Of a stretch of DNA of 64,000 nt, positions 18,077 to 28,654 are shown in pieces. Both the position numbers and the translations under genes were made by a program. Position 1 is the first letter of the stretch, and each line of letters begins with the position of its first letter. This DNA comes from Akkermansiaceae bacterium (GTDB lineage: Bacteria; Verrucomicrobiota; Verrucomicrobiia; Verrucomicrobiales; Akkermansiaceae): NCBI GenBank assembly GCA_015061985.1, contig SUVN01000004.1, positions 1-64,000 of the forward strand. Direction: 5' to 3'. The notes beneath the pieces were generated by a model, which ran no database searches, was not told where the DNA came from, and was given only the letters and a program-made list of their open reading frames with translations.

Positions 18077-18520
18077 ATGACAAGGTGTTTAATGCTGATA
18101 ATGTCGCTGCTGTGTGCGGGAATGGGGACTGTGTCCGCGCAGTCGTTGGAAGATGAGTTGCTGCCGGAAGCGGAGGTGGGTGAAGCTCTGCCGGAGGAGG
18201 AAATGACGGAGGTCGAAAAGGCCTTGCGCGACACGATTCATGAGCGCGGGCGTGAGCTGGTGGATTTGCTGCGGAAGGTGCAGGATGCAGAGACGGCGGG
18301 AAAACATGCCGCCCGCATCCGTGAACTCTTGCTGTGGGAGCCTGATGCAGATGTGCTGGAGCAGGTTGATGAAGAGTTGCTGGCGGTGGAGTTCATGGAG
18401 TCTTTTGAGGCAATTGCTACCGAGTTGTCACGTCTGGCAGAGCATAAATTTTACGGAGAGGAGAGTCTGCAGGAGCTCATGCAGTATTTTGAAGCGGAGC
18501 TGGAGGAAGAAACTCCCTGA
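18077..18520 (+). CDS. Small secreted helical protein (family shared with 2769-3722, 53955-54479, 54476-54889)
   Basis: Preferred ATG 18077 inside ORF 17921-18520: signal peptide MTRCLMLIMSLLCAGMGTVSAQS, promoter TTGCTG-18-TATAAG-7-ATG; LLRKVQDAETAGKHAARI...FYGEESLQEL. Confidence 0.75.
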   Translation: MTRCLMLIMSLLCAGMGTVSAQSLEDELLPEAEVGEALPEEEMTEVEKALRDTIHERGRELVDLLRKVQDAETAGKHAARIRELLLWEPDADVLEQVDEELLAVEFMESFEAIATELSRLAEHKFYGEESLQELMQYFEAELEEETP

Positions 18521-18576
18521 CATGCCGCATTCACTCGTTGCTTTTACTATCGATATCTGATACATTGTCTCCACAT

Positions 18577-19215
18577 ATGGCAAATACATCTCTTTCCCCG
18601 GAAGTGGCAAAGCTGGCTATGGAGCTGGCATCTGCCTTCGCTCAGTCGCAGAAAGTTGTTTCCGCCAAGGCCCGTATCGGCCTTTTCTACCAGAATCCCG
18701 CCGCCACGGATCTCTTCCGCAAAGTGAGCGAGTACGGCGAAACGCTGCGTAACAAGCACATGGAGGGTATGCCCCCCAGCGAGAGCGAGATTGCCGAGTT
18801 CGACAAGCTGCGTCAGGATGTGGTGAATAACCCGCTCTGCAAGGGCTTTTTGGAAGCTCGTCAGGAGCTGGATGAAATGCTTTCCGTGGTGAATCAGTAC
18901 ATGATGATGGCCATTGAGAAAGGCTCGGCTCCCACGGATGAAGAAGTGGCAGAGGCCATGACTCAGCAGATGAGCTCCTGCTCCTGCGGCGGCCATTGCG
19001 GCGGCGATTGCGATGACTGCGACAATGATTCCTGCGACCATCATCACGCTGGTGAGGAGCATGAGTGCTGCTGCGGAAACCACGGCGAGGACCACGAGTG
19101 CTGCGGAAACCACGGTGATGGTGAATGCTGCGGTAAGCACAAGCATGACGGCGAGTGCTGCGGTCGCCACAAGCACGACGGCAATCACGAGTGCCGCTGC
19201 AAGAACAAGGACTGA
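18577..19215 (+). CDS. YlbF/YmcA-like domain protein with Cys/His-rich C-terminal tail
   Basis: ATG 18577 inside ORF 18538-19215; N-terminal YlbF-like helix region (AKLAMELASAFAQSQKV...NPLCKGFLEARQELDEMLSVVNQYM); tail CSCGGHCGGDCDDCDNDSCDHHHAG...HECCGNHGDGECCGKHKHDGECC. Confidence 0.8.
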   Translation: MANTSLSPEVAKLAMELASAFAQSQKVVSAKARIGLFYQNPAATDLFRKVSEYGETLRNKHMEGMPPSESEIAEFDKLRQDVVNNPLCKGFLEARQELDEMLSVVNQYMMMAIEKGSAPTDEEVAEAMTQQMSSCSCGGHCGGDCDDCDNDSCDHHHAGEEHECCCGNHGEDHECCGNHGDGECCGKHKHDGECCGRHKHDGNHECRCKNKD

Positions 19216-19240
19216 TTCCTTTTAACATAGATTTTTCCTC

Positions 19241-21061
19241 TTGTCCCGTTTGTCGGCATATTGGTCGGCTCTGTCACCGATTCTGTCGCGGCTGCTCTTC
19301 TTCATAGTGCTGCTGGCTTTTCCTGTGCATGCAGCTCGCGTGTGGCTGCGGCAGTGGGACGTGCCGTTTGAGCTGACACCGTGGGGAATGGCCGGTATCG
19401 GCGCACTGGTGCTGTCGGTGCTGGTTATGGTGGTGGGGTGCTTTCTGCGCAAACGCACCCTGTTGCCGGCCGGGGCTTTATGGGGGGGGTTGCTGCTGGC
19501 AGCTTTGTTTGTGAGTCTGGGGCATCTGCTGGCTTTCGCGTCCCTCTGGCAGTTACATTTTCCGCTGCTGCTGACGATGGGGTGCATCTGCCTGACCTGG
19601 GGGCTGCTGCGTCGGTGGGCACTGCTGTTCTGGGGGGCATTCATGGCGGTGGAGATGCTGCAATTCATCGGCTTTCATCAGTATGGCTCGCGCATTAACT
19701 CTCTGGTGTTGGCAGAGACATTTGAGGCATCCATGGAGGAGGCGATGGCCTACCTGACCCCGCTCAATCTGGCGCTGATGGTGCCCCTGCTGCTGCTGGT
19801 TGTTCTCTTTATCTGGCTACAGCTGCGTTTTCTGCGCCATCGTTCCCGCATGGAGTTGCTCAATACCGGGCTGTTATTCTGCGGCCTTTGCGGGGCCTTT
19901 GCTTCCTGTCTGCGGCCTGCGGGTCAGACCGTGAACTATTATTGGCCTGCCTGCGAGGTCCCGGAACTGGTGACCGCGGTGACAGAGGCGTTTACCATCA
20001 ACGAGGCCACCATCAATCAGGTGGAGGGGCTGGATTCTCCTGCGGATAAACATTCCTCGCTCCCTCTTCTTTCCGGCAAAGAAGGAGTGGTTCTTGTACT
20101 TCATATCGGTGAGAGTATAAGAGCCGACCGTATGAGCATCAACGGTTATGAGCGCCCGACTACGCCCTTTCTTGCCTCTTGTGGGCAGCAGCTCATTAAC
20201 TTTCCCTCCTGCATTTCCGCCGCCTGCGATACCTGTCAGGCGCAGATTGCCATTCTGACCAACGGCCGCCGCAATATCAATGATAGGTCCCCAGGTATGC
20301 AGCCTACGGTTGGCTCTGTTATTGACCTGTTCGCCAAACATGATTTTTCTGTCTACTCATTCTTCGGTCGCCGCTGTGCTCAGAAGCTCAAATATGACCG
20401 TGTGGTGCAGCTGCTCACCCGTCAGTCGGAAGCTCGTTTCAACGCCCCTGGTTATCCCTGGACCTCCGTGGAGCAGGTGAAGACGGTTCTGGCAGAGAAT
20501 GCTGGGAAAAACCTCTTTTTCTTCATCAATAACGAGGGCAGCCACACGCCGTTCAATCATTACGACCGGGAGAATCCCCCGTTTACACCCACCACCCCGG
20601 ATTTCCAGAATCCCGCCGCTCAGGCCGAGGAGGTGAACAATGCCTACGACAACACGATTCACTATACAGATGAGTTTTTCCGGCGCATTGCGGCGCTGTT
20701 GAAAGGTCGTCCGTTCGTATACGTCTATGTGAGTGACCATGGTGAGTATCTGGGGCATGATGGTCGCTGGGGGCGCGGTTTCCTCGGCCAGCATCCCGGC
20801 CTGTATCACGCAACGGACGGTTGCAAAGTGGGGATGTTTGTCCTGTACTCACCGGAGTTTGCCTCGCTGCGTCCTCATTTTGCTCAATCCTTGGAACAAC
20901 TGCGGGAAAACAGTCGTCTGACCGTAGCCCACGAACATATTTTCCATACGCTTCTCGGTCTTTTTGGGGTCAAAACCCCGTTCTATGAGGGGGCGCTGGA
21001 TTTGACCTCCTCCACTGTGCAGCCTTACACCGGGCCGCAGCCTCCCCGCCATGAGAACTGA
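19241..21061 (+). CDS. Phosphoethanolamine transferase / sulfatase-family membrane protein (EptA/CptA-like)
   Basis: 606 aa; N-terminal TM helices, LHIGESIRADRMSINGYERPTTPFLA, FINNEGSHTPFNHYDRENPPFTP, VYVSDHGEYLGHDGRWGRG; TTG start. Confidence 0.9.
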   Translation: MSRLSAYWSALSPILSRLLFFIVLLAFPVHAARVWLRQWDVPFELTPWGMAGIGALVLSVLVMVVGCFLRKRTLLPAGALWGGLLLAALFVSLGHLLAFASLWQLHFPLLLTMGCICLTWGLLRRWALLFWGAFMAVEMLQFIGFHQYGSRINSLVLAETFEASMEEAMAYLTPLNLALMVPLLLLVVLFIWLQLRFLRHRSRMELLNTGLLFCGLCGAFASCLRPAGQTVNYYWPACEVPELVTAVTEAFTINEATINQVEGLDSPADKHSSLPLLSGKEGVVLVLHIGESIRADRMSINGYERPTTPFLASCGQQLINFPSCISAACDTCQAQIAILTNGRRNINDRSPGMQPTVGSVIDLFAKHDFSVYSFFGRRCAQKLKYDRVVQLLTRQSEARFNAPGYPWTSVEQVKTVLAENAGKNLFFFINNEGSHTPFNHYDRENPPFTPTTPDFQNPAAQAEEVNNAYDNTIHYTDEFFRRIAALLKGRPFVYVYVSDHGEYLGHDGRWGRGFLGQHPGLYHATDGCKVGMFVLYSPEFASLRPHFAQSLEQLRENSRLTVAHEHIFHTLLGLFGVKTPFYEGALDLTSSTVQPYTGPQPPRHEN

Positions 21062-21101
21062 GGCCTTGGGGAATTTTTTACATTACAACATACACGTTTC
21101 C

Positions 21102-21866
21102 ATGAATAACAAACCCTGGATAAAAGCAGTTTTCAGCCCTACCGGCGGTTGCCAAGCAATTGCTGATGCCATAGTGACTGATGTTACCCGCACGCGCGAT
21201 GTCGATTTGACCTTTCCCTGTGCCGCACAGACAGTGGCAGAGGATATGCCGCTGCTGGCGGTGGTCCCGGTGTATGGCGGTCGCGTGCCGGAGCCCGCGC
21301 TGGAGCGGCTGTCGATGCTGATGGGGCAGGGCGGCCCCGCCGTTGCTGTGGTTGTCTATGGCAACCGTGCTTATGAGGATGCGCTCCTGGAGCTCAGCGA
21401 TGCACTTTCGGCAAACGGATTCAGAGTGGTGGCCGCTGCTGCGTTCATTGCGGAGCATTCCGTTGTTCGCAGCATTGCCTCCGGTCGCCCGGATGCCGTG
21501 GATAAGCAGGTGGCGGTGGACTTCGGCCGCGCTGTCCTTTCCAAACTTGCCCAGTCACAGGAGAATTGGACGAAACCGGAAGTCCCCGGCAATCCGGAGT
21601 ATCGGGAACGCCCGAAAATGCCGGTCACGCCCGTGACAAGCGATGACTGCGGGCACTGTGGCAGCTGCGCGTCTATGTGCCCGGTAGAGGCCATCCCTAT
21701 GGATGACCCTCAGTCCACGGATGCCGGGAAATGCATCCTCTGCATGCGCTGTGTGGAAATTTGCCCGCAGGAGGCCCGAGCGCTCCCGGCTCCCATGCTG
21801 GAAGCCATGACCGCTCGCCTCAAACAGGTGGCTGCGACTCCGAAACAGCCGGAGATTTACCTCTGA
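21102..21866 (+). CDS. Flavodoxin-like + 2x[4Fe-4S] ferredoxin protein (EFR1-like)
   Basis: MNNKPWIKAVFSPTGGCQAIADAI flavodoxin-like start; CGHCGSCASMCPVEAI and CILCMRCVEICPQEAR clusters. Confidence 0.85.
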   Translation: MNNKPWIKAVFSPTGGCQAIADAIVTDVTRTRDVDLTFPCAAQTVAEDMPLLAVVPVYGGRVPEPALERLSMLMGQGGPAVAVVVYGNRAYEDALLELSDALSANGFRVVAAAAFIAEHSVVRSIASGRPDAVDKQVAVDFGRAVLSKLAQSQENWTKPEVPGNPEYRERPKMPVTPVTSDDCGHCGSCASMCPVEAIPMDDPQSTDAGKCILCMRCVEICPQEARALPAPMLEAMTARLKQVAATPKQPEIYL

Positions 21867-21937
21867 AAAACTGAGCCTGTGGCTTCGTGTTGTAGAACGC
21901 TGGAGGAAACACACGGCACATGCGCGCCGCAAGGAAA

Positions 21938-23032
21938 TCAATGATTGCGGTGGCGCAGCTTCATGCAGTACTTTACTCGTGAGCCCTCCGGGGTGTCTTC
22001 TGTACTGGTGTCAACACCGTCGCACAAGAGGTTGATGACGGACATGCGCTTGCTGTCCGCAGGGGGCAGGACGGATTCCATGCCGGGTGGCAGCAGGACT
22101 TCCACACTCATCTGGCGCGTCTTTTCCGAATAGCGGAAGAACATGTCCACGGCACCTTTGTCGAAGGGAATGAGCCGGAAGAGGGATACGCCCAATTTGA
22201 GCGCTTTCTGCATTGTCTCACGGGTCAGGAAGTACTTGTTGCAGTACTGCTGCCATTCGGATTTGAGGGCATAGCGGTCGTAATCCCGGCTGTGGAAGCA
22301 GAAGTGGAAATCGCGGATGCGATTCACGAAGATGCGGGTGAGCTCGCGGGTGGGGTGTTCAAAAATCTGCTCCGGTGTACCTTCTTCGTAGATGGTTCCC
22401 TTGTCCATGTAGAAGACGCGGGTGCTGACATCGCGGGCGAAGCTCATTTCGTGGGTGACGATGGCCATGGTCATTCCCTGGCGGGCAAGGGAACGGATGA
22501 CGGAGAGAACCTCGCTTACCATGGTGGGGTCAAGAGCGGAGGTCGGTTCATCGAAAAGGATGATTTCCGGCTCCATGGAGAGGCATCGGGCGATGGCTGC
22601 GCGTTGTTTCTGGCCGCCGGAGAGGTCTTCCGGCATGGAGTGGGCTTTTTCAGCCATGCCTACCATTTTCAGCAGTTCCATGCCTCGTTCTTCTGCTTCT
22701 TTGCGGCTCTTGTTGAGCAGCTTGACCGGACCGATGCAGACGTTATCCAGCACAGAGAGATGATTGAAGAGGTTGAACGATTGGAACACCATGCCCATTT
22801 TCTGCCGGATGCGGGCTACGTTTACCCCGTGGGCCAGCAGGTCTTCGCCGTCAATCATGATGCTGCCGCCGGTCGGCTGTTCCAGCAGGTTCAGACAGCG
22901 CAGAAAGGTGCTTTTGCCCGCGCCGGAGGGGCCGATGATGGAGATAATCTCACCGGGGTGAATATGAGCATTCACATCGTTGAGTACGTTGAGCTTGCCG
23001 AAGCTCTTCTGAAGGTGATTAATCTGAATCAT
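21938..23032 (-). CDS. Polar amino-acid ABC transporter ATP-binding protein with about 120-aa C-terminal extension
   Basis: Walker [58 protein letters not shown]; extra C-terminal region after VNRIRDF. Confidence 0.92.
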   Translation of the reverse strand: MIQINHLQKSFGKLNVLNDVNAHIHPGEIISIIGPSGAGKSTFLRCLNLLEQPTGGSIMIDGEDLLAHGVNVARIRQKMGMVFQSFNLFNHLSVLDNVCIGPVKLLNKSRKEAEERGMELLKMVGMAEKAHSMPEDLSGGQKQRAAIARCLSMEPEIILFDEPTSALDPTMVSEVLSVIRSLARQGMTMAIVTHEMSFARDVSTRVFYMDKGTIYEEGTPEQIFEHPTRELTRIFVNRIRDFHFCFHSRDYDRYALKSEWQQYCNKYFLTRETMQKALKLGVSLFRLIPFDKGAVDMFFRYSEKTRQMSVEVLLPPGMESVLPPADSKRMSVINLLCDGVDTSTEDTPEGSRVKYCMKLRHRNH

Positions 23033-25323
23033 GGCTGTTCTTCATCGTTGGTGGTGGCATTGAATCTGCGGCCAATCCAGTCCAGCCCTGTGCCGAAAAT
23101 CCAGGCAAGCAGGAAGTACAATACGGCGGCCATAATCAGCGGGAAGAAGGGGTCGAAAGTGCGGCCACGGATGATGTCGGAGGCCTTGGTCAAATCCTGA
23201 ATGGCGATGTAGCCCACGATGGACGTGGTCTTGATGAGCGAAATGAGCTCGCCCTTGTACACCGGGAGCACGCGCTGGACGGCTTGCGGCAGCACAATAT
23301 AGACGAAAGTGCGCAGCGGGGTGAAGCCCATGGCGATACCTGCTTCGGTCTGGCCGCGGTCGATGCTGGAGATGGCGGCGCGGAACATCTCGCTGACGTA
23401 GGCGGCAAAGTTGAGCGCAAAGGTGATGATGGCTACGGCAATGCCGCCGTTTTTCCAGTTGGCAAAGACAACGTAGTTCATCAGCAGAAGCAGCACCAGA
23501 ATCGGGGTGCCTCGCATCAGGTCAATATAGGTTTTTGCGATTCGCTGCAACAGGGGGGATTTGCGCATGCGGAGATAGCAGACCCCGGCTCCCAGCACCG
23601 TGCCCAGCAGGGCAGCCCAGACGGAGAGGTAGATGGTGAGTTTCAATCCATCCCACAGCAGCATATAGCGTTTCTCTGCGATGATGTTGCGGTGGAAGCT
23701 GCGCTTGATTCCTGCCCAGAAACCGCGAGTTTCCTGCGGAGCGGAAGGTGCACCGGCGGCGATGGATTGGACATCACCGGCGTTTTTTGTCAGCACGGCG
23801 ATGCAGGAGCCGCTGGCGTAGTATGGGTCAGAGAACAGAACATTTTCTGCGCGTTCCTCCGTCACCAGCAGGCCGGAGGCAGACATATCCACCTTGCCGG
23901 AAACGGCGGCGGGAATCAACCCGTCGTAGTCCATGCTCATGATTTCCACCGGGCGGCCGATGTGCGCGGCAAAGCGCATAATCAATTCGGCATCAAGGCC
24001 AACGATTTCGCCGTTGCGGACAAATACGGTCGGCTCGGTGCAGGGTTCCATGCCCACGCGGATAGGTTCTCCCTCTGTGGGGATGTTGAGCCTGGGCATG
24101 GGGGTGGTCTCGAAGCGGTGAATCCAGTTGTCGCAGATGGTTTTCAGCTCGCCGCTGTCTCTCAGGCCTTTCAGAAAAGCGTTGAACTGTCGGCACAGCT
24201 CTGACTGTTCCTTGTTGAAGACGATGGCCATGTGGTTTTCCGGCACCGGGCTGTTTTTCAGGATGGTGACGTTATCGAACTTGCGGGCCAGAGCAAAGCA
24301 GATGATGTCGTCCATGATGGCGGCATCGCAGCGCTCGTTCTGCAGTGCCTGCATCATATCGGCCTCCAGATTGTAGCGCTGGAGCTCCAGATGCGGATAG
24401 TGCTTCTGGAGGTAGATGTCCTGCACAGTAGAGCTCGGGACAGCCAGTTTTTTGCCCGCGAGGTCATCTATGCAGGTGATTCCCTTGCCTTCGGGCTTGG
24501 TGTCCTTCACAACCGGGGCGTTTCCTGCTGCATTTTTGGACAGGATGGCAATGCAGGAGCCGCTGGCATAGTAGGGGTCAGAGAAGAGGACGCTTTCTGC
24601 GCGCTCCTCCGTCACCAGCAGCCCGGAGGAGGCCATGTCCACCTTGCCGGAGACGGCGGCGGGAATCAGCCCGTCATAATCCATGCTCATGATTTCCACC
24701 GGGCGGCCGATGTGCGCGGCAAAGCGCATAATCAATTCGGCATCAAGGCCGACGATTTCGCCGTTGCGGACAAAGACGGTCGGCTCGGTGCAGGGTTCCA
24801 TGCCCACGCGAATGGGTTCTCCCTCTGTGGGGATGTTGAGCTTGGGCATGGGGGTAGTCTCGAAACGGTGAATCCAGTTGTCGCAGATGGTTTCCAGCTC
24901 GCCGCTTTCTCTCAGGCCGTTCAGGAACTCATTGAATTGACGATGCAGTTCTTTCTGCTCTTTGTTGAAGACGACGGCCATGTGGTTCTCCGGCACCGGA
25001 CTGTTTTTCAGGATGGTGACGTTGTCAAACTTGCGGGCAAGGGCATAGCAGATAATGTCGTCCATAATGGCGGCATCGCAGCGCTCGTTCTGCAGTGCCT
25101 GCATCATATCTGCTTCCAGATTATAGCGCTGGAGTTCCAGATTCGGGTAGTGCTTCTGGATGTAGATGTCCTGAACGGTGGAACTGGGTACGGCAAGCTT
25201 TTTGCCCTCCAGGTCATCAATGGAGGCGATTCCCTTGCCCTCTGCCGCTGTGCTGCATACCCCTGTCAGCAGCACCAGAAATGCTATCAGAATTGTAATA
25301 ATGTGAACGCACTTTTTCATCAT
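23029..25323 (-). CDS. Fused amino-acid ABC transporter: duplicated substrate-binding lobes plus permease
   Basis: 764 aa; two approximately 235-aa near-identical SBP_bac_3 segments, then permease with [48 protein letters not shown] overlap with 21938-23032. Confidence 0.93.
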   Translation of the reverse strand: MMKKCVHIITILIAFLVLLTGVCSTAAEGKGIASIDDLEGKKLAVPSSTVQDIYIQKHYPNLELQRYNLEADMMQALQNERCDAAIMDDIICYALARKFDNVTILKNSPVPENHMAVVFNKEQKELHRQFNEFLNGLRESGELETICDNWIHRFETTPMPKLNIPTEGEPIRVGMEPCTEPTVFVRNGEIVGLDAELIMRFAAHIGRPVEIMSMDYDGLIPAAVSGKVDMASSGLLVTEERAESVLFSDPYYASGSCIAILSKNAAGNAPVVKDTKPEGKGITCIDDLAGKKLAVPSSTVQDIYLQKHYPHLELQRYNLEADMMQALQNERCDAAIMDDIICFALARKFDNVTILKNSPVPENHMAIVFNKEQSELCRQFNAFLKGLRDSGELKTICDNWIHRFETTPMPRLNIPTEGEPIRVGMEPCTEPTVFVRNGEIVGLDAELIMRFAAHIGRPVEIMSMDYDGLIPAAVSGKVDMSASGLLVTEERAENVLFSDPYYASGSCIAVLTKNAGDVQSIAAGAPSAPQETRGFWAGIKRSFHRNIIAEKRYMLLWDGLKLTIYLSVWAALLGTVLGAGVCYLRMRKSPLLQRIAKTYIDLMRGTPILVLLLLMNYVVFANWKNGGIAVAIITFALNFAAYVSEMFRAAISSIDRGQTEAGIAMGFTPLRTFVYIVLPQAVQRVLPVYKGELISLIKTTSIVGYIAIQDLTKASDIIRGRTFDPFFPLIMAAVLYFLLAWIFGTGLDWIGRRFNATTNDEEQP
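23779..25233 (-). repeat. Recent in-frame tandem duplication (period 750 bp, about 705 bp matching)
   Basis: Residues 31-265 and 281-515 align without gaps with about 19 substitutions counted by eye. Confidence 0.9.
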
Positions 25324-25435
25324 CTTTCACACCCGGGGTGGACACGCCCCGCGCGCATTGTACCATCTAATTTTCAGTATGCAAGCATAAATGTACCCCG
25401 CACTCTATTTTTCTAACGAAACGGTATCAATCTGA

Positions 25436-25470
25436 GCAAAAAACGCACGCCCCGGCGAGGCGTGCGTTGG
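25436..25470 (-). terminator. Terminator after the GreA-domain gene
   Basis: Minus strand ACGCACGCC-tcgccgg-GGCGTGCGTTTTTTGC. Confidence 0.7.
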
Positions 25471-25496
25471 AATGAAAAGTTGCTTTTCAGGAGAAC

Positions 25497-27455
25497 TCAG
25501 CTGCGGGGGATTTCGCCGTCCGGGTAGATGAGTTCCTTCGGAGCGGGGGCGATGGATTTCACCGTCATCATCACCTGATCACCGCCAATTTCCAGCGGCA
25601 GACGCAGCGTGGCACCCACTTTGTGACCCAGCAGTTTGGCACCCAGCTTGGAGCTGTAGGCTATCACGCGCTCCTCCGGGATGGAGTCCCATGCACCCAG
25701 AATGGTGTACACCACTTCCTGGCCCTTGTCGGTGACAAAGGTGACCTGCGTGCCCATGGCGGTTTCCTCGCAGGAGACGCCGCTGAAGTTGGTGGGCTCT
25801 GCTTTGGCCAGCAGGCGGGAGAGCTCATCGGAGCGGCGCATGAGCACCTGGCGTGTGGCCTTGGCATCCTGGTAGCCGCCGTTTTCGCGGAGGTCGCCCT
25901 CGGCGCGGGTAACTTCGAGGTCGTGCTTGTTCTTGGGAATGCGAACGTTGATGATATCCTCGTACTCGGCTTTACGGGCAGCGAAGGAACGCAGGGAGAC
26001 GAACATGGTCTGTTTCTCCTTGGCTGTGGAGCGGGTGAGGGCAATCTCCTGCAGGGTGGGATGAATCTTCATCATGTTGGCCAGCAGAAGGTTGCGGTCA
26101 AGGTCGGGCAGGACGGAGGAATCGTACAGCGCCTTGGCGAAAGGACGAGCTTCCTGGTCAGAGATACCGGAAACGAGGTCGGGAGCCAGTTCCTTATCCT
26201 CCAGAAGCAGGTTACGCAGACGCAGTGCGCGGTTGGGGCCACCCTCAGCGCTGTCGCGCTCGATGGTGCTGATGATGGCAGACCCCAGCGCCATGCGGGC
26301 TTTGTCCACCACCTCCTTGGCAACGCCGTTACGCTCGCGGCAAATCCAGATGAGCACCTCAGGGCTGAGGCTCTGGCGGGAGATACCGTTAACGAGGTCG
26401 TTGAAGAGCTGTTCCTTGCCATCGCGGGCGATGATGAAATCAGCTGCGGCTGCGGTTACCTTGGCCCCGCCGAACAGGAAAATATTGGTGGCGTAGGGCA
26501 GCCAGCTGTCGCCGATGGCTTCAGGCAGGGCCTCGTACACCTTTTGCTGGCGGCCGGCAGAAAGTTCACCGATGTAGCCCACAATCTCTTCAGATGAGAT
26601 GTTGCTGAGCTTCTGGGCAAGGGTCGTTACGGCATCAACACCTTCTGCAGTAAGAGCTGCGTCCATCTGAACGCGGCTTGCTTCATCTGCTGCCACAGCC
26701 TCCATGATATCGTCACGGATGATGATGAGCTCCAGTACGTGCTGGGGTTCGGTGTGGTCATGGTGGATATCTTCCTCCATGGCCTTGATGAGCTTGGCGG
26801 CGATGGCATATTCTCCTTTCAGCACCTCGAGACGAGCCTGGTCGAGAATGCGAACGCAGGCTTCCAGCGTGGTGGCCTCGGTGTAGTCATCCAGCAGAGC
26901 CTCGGCAGCAGAGGTGGCTTTGCGCAGGGCAATGGCCTCGCCTCGCTTGGTCGGCAGACGGAAAGTGGGGTTGTCGCGCATGGCGGCGCGTGCTTTCTCC
27001 CACCATGTCTTCCAGGATTCCTCGGGAATGACGCGTCCGCTGAGGAACTTCTCCAAATCCTCCGGCTGCATGGGCAGTACTTCGTCAATGCCTTCGCGCA
27101 GGGAGATGTTGGTGGTGAGAATCATGCGGATGAAGTCCAGCATGGTGTCCTTGTCCTCTGCCTGTTTGCGGCAGTTCTCCGGATCATCAAAACAGGTGAT
27201 GAGGAAATGACCCTCAGGGATGGGCGTAATCTGGTTGAAAGCAAGCTTCAGCCCCAGTACAAGGCCTTTGTTCTTTTCGAAGTCAATCTTAATCTTGTTT
27301 TTGGCAAGAGACCAGACTGCAACCTTGCCGACGCCCCAATCCTGATGTAATACGTACTGCCCGGGTGCAAATTTGTCCAGACGGGCGGCAAAATCAGCCG
27401 GAATCTTCCCGGCATTTACGAGTTTCTCAAGGTCGGCATGCATACGTAAAGCCAT
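25497..27455 (-). CDS. Large GreA/GreB-domain transcription factor
   Basis: 652 aa; C-terminus TNFSGVSCEETAMGTQVTFVTDKGQEVVYTILGAWDSIPEERVIAYSSKLGAKLLGHKVGATLRLP is GreA-like; N-terminus PGQYVLHQDWGVGKVAVW. Confidence 0.85.
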   Translation of the reverse strand: MALRMHADLEKLVNAGKIPADFAARLDKFAPGQYVLHQDWGVGKVAVWSLAKNKIKIDFEKNKGLVLGLKLAFNQITPIPEGHFLITCFDDPENCRKQAEDKDTMLDFIRMILTTNISLREGIDEVLPMQPEDLEKFLSGRVIPEESWKTWWEKARAAMRDNPTFRLPTKRGEAIALRKATSAAEALLDDYTEATTLEACVRILDQARLEVLKGEYAIAAKLIKAMEEDIHHDHTEPQHVLELIIIRDDIMEAVAADEASRVQMDAALTAEGVDAVTTLAQKLSNISSEEIVGYIGELSAGRQQKVYEALPEAIGDSWLPYATNIFLFGGAKVTAAAADFIIARDGKEQLFNDLVNGISRQSLSPEVLIWICRERNGVAKEVVDKARMALGSAIISTIERDSAEGGPNRALRLRNLLLEDKELAPDLVSGISDQEARPFAKALYDSSVLPDLDRNLLLANMMKIHPTLQEIALTRSTAKEKQTMFVSLRSFAARKAEYEDIINVRIPKNKHDLEVTRAEGDLRENGGYQDAKATRQVLMRRSDELSRLLAKAEPTNFSGVSCEETAMGTQVTFVTDKGQEVVYTILGAWDSIPEERVIAYSSKLGAKLLGHKVGATLRLPLEIGGDQVMMTVKSIAPAPKELIYPDGEIPRS

Positions 27456-27535
27456 AATACCATACCTTTTGTCAAGGTCAACCCCCGAATAGCATTTTTT
27501 TCAATTTTTTTGTTATCAATGTTCGATTTTCCGAT

Positions 27536-28654
27536 TTACGGGATGATGAGACGCAGGAGTTGCTGCATGTCATTTTCGTCATAACGCTGGTCAATCGGCA
27601 GGGGAAGCAGGGTTCTGGAGAGGGTGTTTTCGGTGCTGTGAGCAGGGGTGGTATCAATGACTTCCTCCCAGAACAGGGGCAGAGCCACCCCGGCATCGAT
27701 TAAATCGTCCCGCATGCCGGGAATGCCGCAGACAAAGGGGTAGTACATGGGGGCAGAGTCCGGATGCTCCGGCAGCTTCAATCTGTTGAGAGATGCCAGT
27801 GAGCGGTGCAGCGTGCGGTAGTTGGACAACCTCTTTTGGGATACGGTTTGAAAATCGATACTGCACAGCAGTCTGCGGGTGAGGGGGCTCATGGCGAGCC
27901 GTGTGCCGCACAGTGTGTTCTCCGCTTGTTGAGCGGAGGTTGCGGCGGAGCGAGCGCCGCTTTCGATTCGTTGTAACAGATGGAGGGCGGTGGCAGATGA
28001 GGAAACCGTTTCCGCCGGCCGCTGCACTAGCGGAAAGGGGGCGCAGGCAACGCCCCCGTCCGGGACTCCGACAAACTTGCGTGGGCTGTAGAAGGTTGGG
28101 AATTGTTCCCCGAATTTGCTGAAGAGAGCCGTGGTGGCATCCACAATGACTTGACCCGGGAATTGCGCAGCGGCCTCAAGTACATGCCGGGCGGTCAGCC
28201 CGAAATAGTCAACCAGTATGATGATATCTTCCTGTTGCGCATCATCCGGGAGAATGGGGGAGAGGTCAGCCCGGCATCCGTAAGTTTCCGTGCAGAAATC
28301 GGTAAGGGGTTCTGCCAGTGTATGGCAGATGTAGCGGGGGATATAGATGCGGCGGGGGCGTGGTAAATTGTCGAGGATACAGGCCAGCGCCGTGCGTCCG
28401 CTGTTGGTAAAGGCGCAGAAATCTGATTCAGCAAAGGGAAAGTTATTGTATTCCTGGAGTTCCAGCCCGAAGAATCCGCCCATCATATCCTGCATGAGCG
28501 GAGTGTAGCTGTTTGCAGGAGAATCGTCAAGCCCGGATTGACAAGGCTCGGTTGGAAGAGTATACTTCTGCGTCATGAGAGGGCTGTTCTTCATGTGTCT
28601 GACTTCGGCGCTACTGTGCGGCAGCTGTCGGCAGGTGGTGCATACCATCAACAT
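27536..28654 (-). CDS. DegT/DnrJ/EryC1/StrS-like PLP-dependent aminotransferase fold protein
   Basis: 372 aa; FTNSGRTALACIL, IILVDYFGL, VIVDATTALFS, YSPRKFVGVPDGGVACA. Confidence 0.65.
   Translation of the reverse strand: MLMVCTTCRQLPHSSAEVRHMKNSPLMTQKYTLPTEPCQSGLDDSPANSYTPLMQDMMGGFFGLELQEYNNFPFAESDFCAFTNSGRTALACILDNLPRPRRIYIPRYICHTLAEPLTDFCTETYGCRADLSPILPDDAQQEDIIILVDYFGLTARHVLEAAAQFPGQVIVDATTALFSKFGEQFPTFYSPRKFVGVPDGGVACAPFPLVQRPAETVSSSATALHLLQRIESGARSAATSAQQAENTLCGTRLAMSPLTRRLLCSIDFQTVSQKRLSNYRTLHRSLASLNRLKLPEHPDSAPMYYPFVCGIPGMRDDLIDAGVALPLFWEEVIDTTPAHSTENTLSRTLLPLPIDQRYDENDMQQLLRLIIP
28538..28566 (+). promoter_or_regulatory. Consensus sigma70 promoter
   Basis: TTGACA (28538-28543), 17 bp, TATACT (28561-28566), ATG at 28575. 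Confidence 0.8.
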
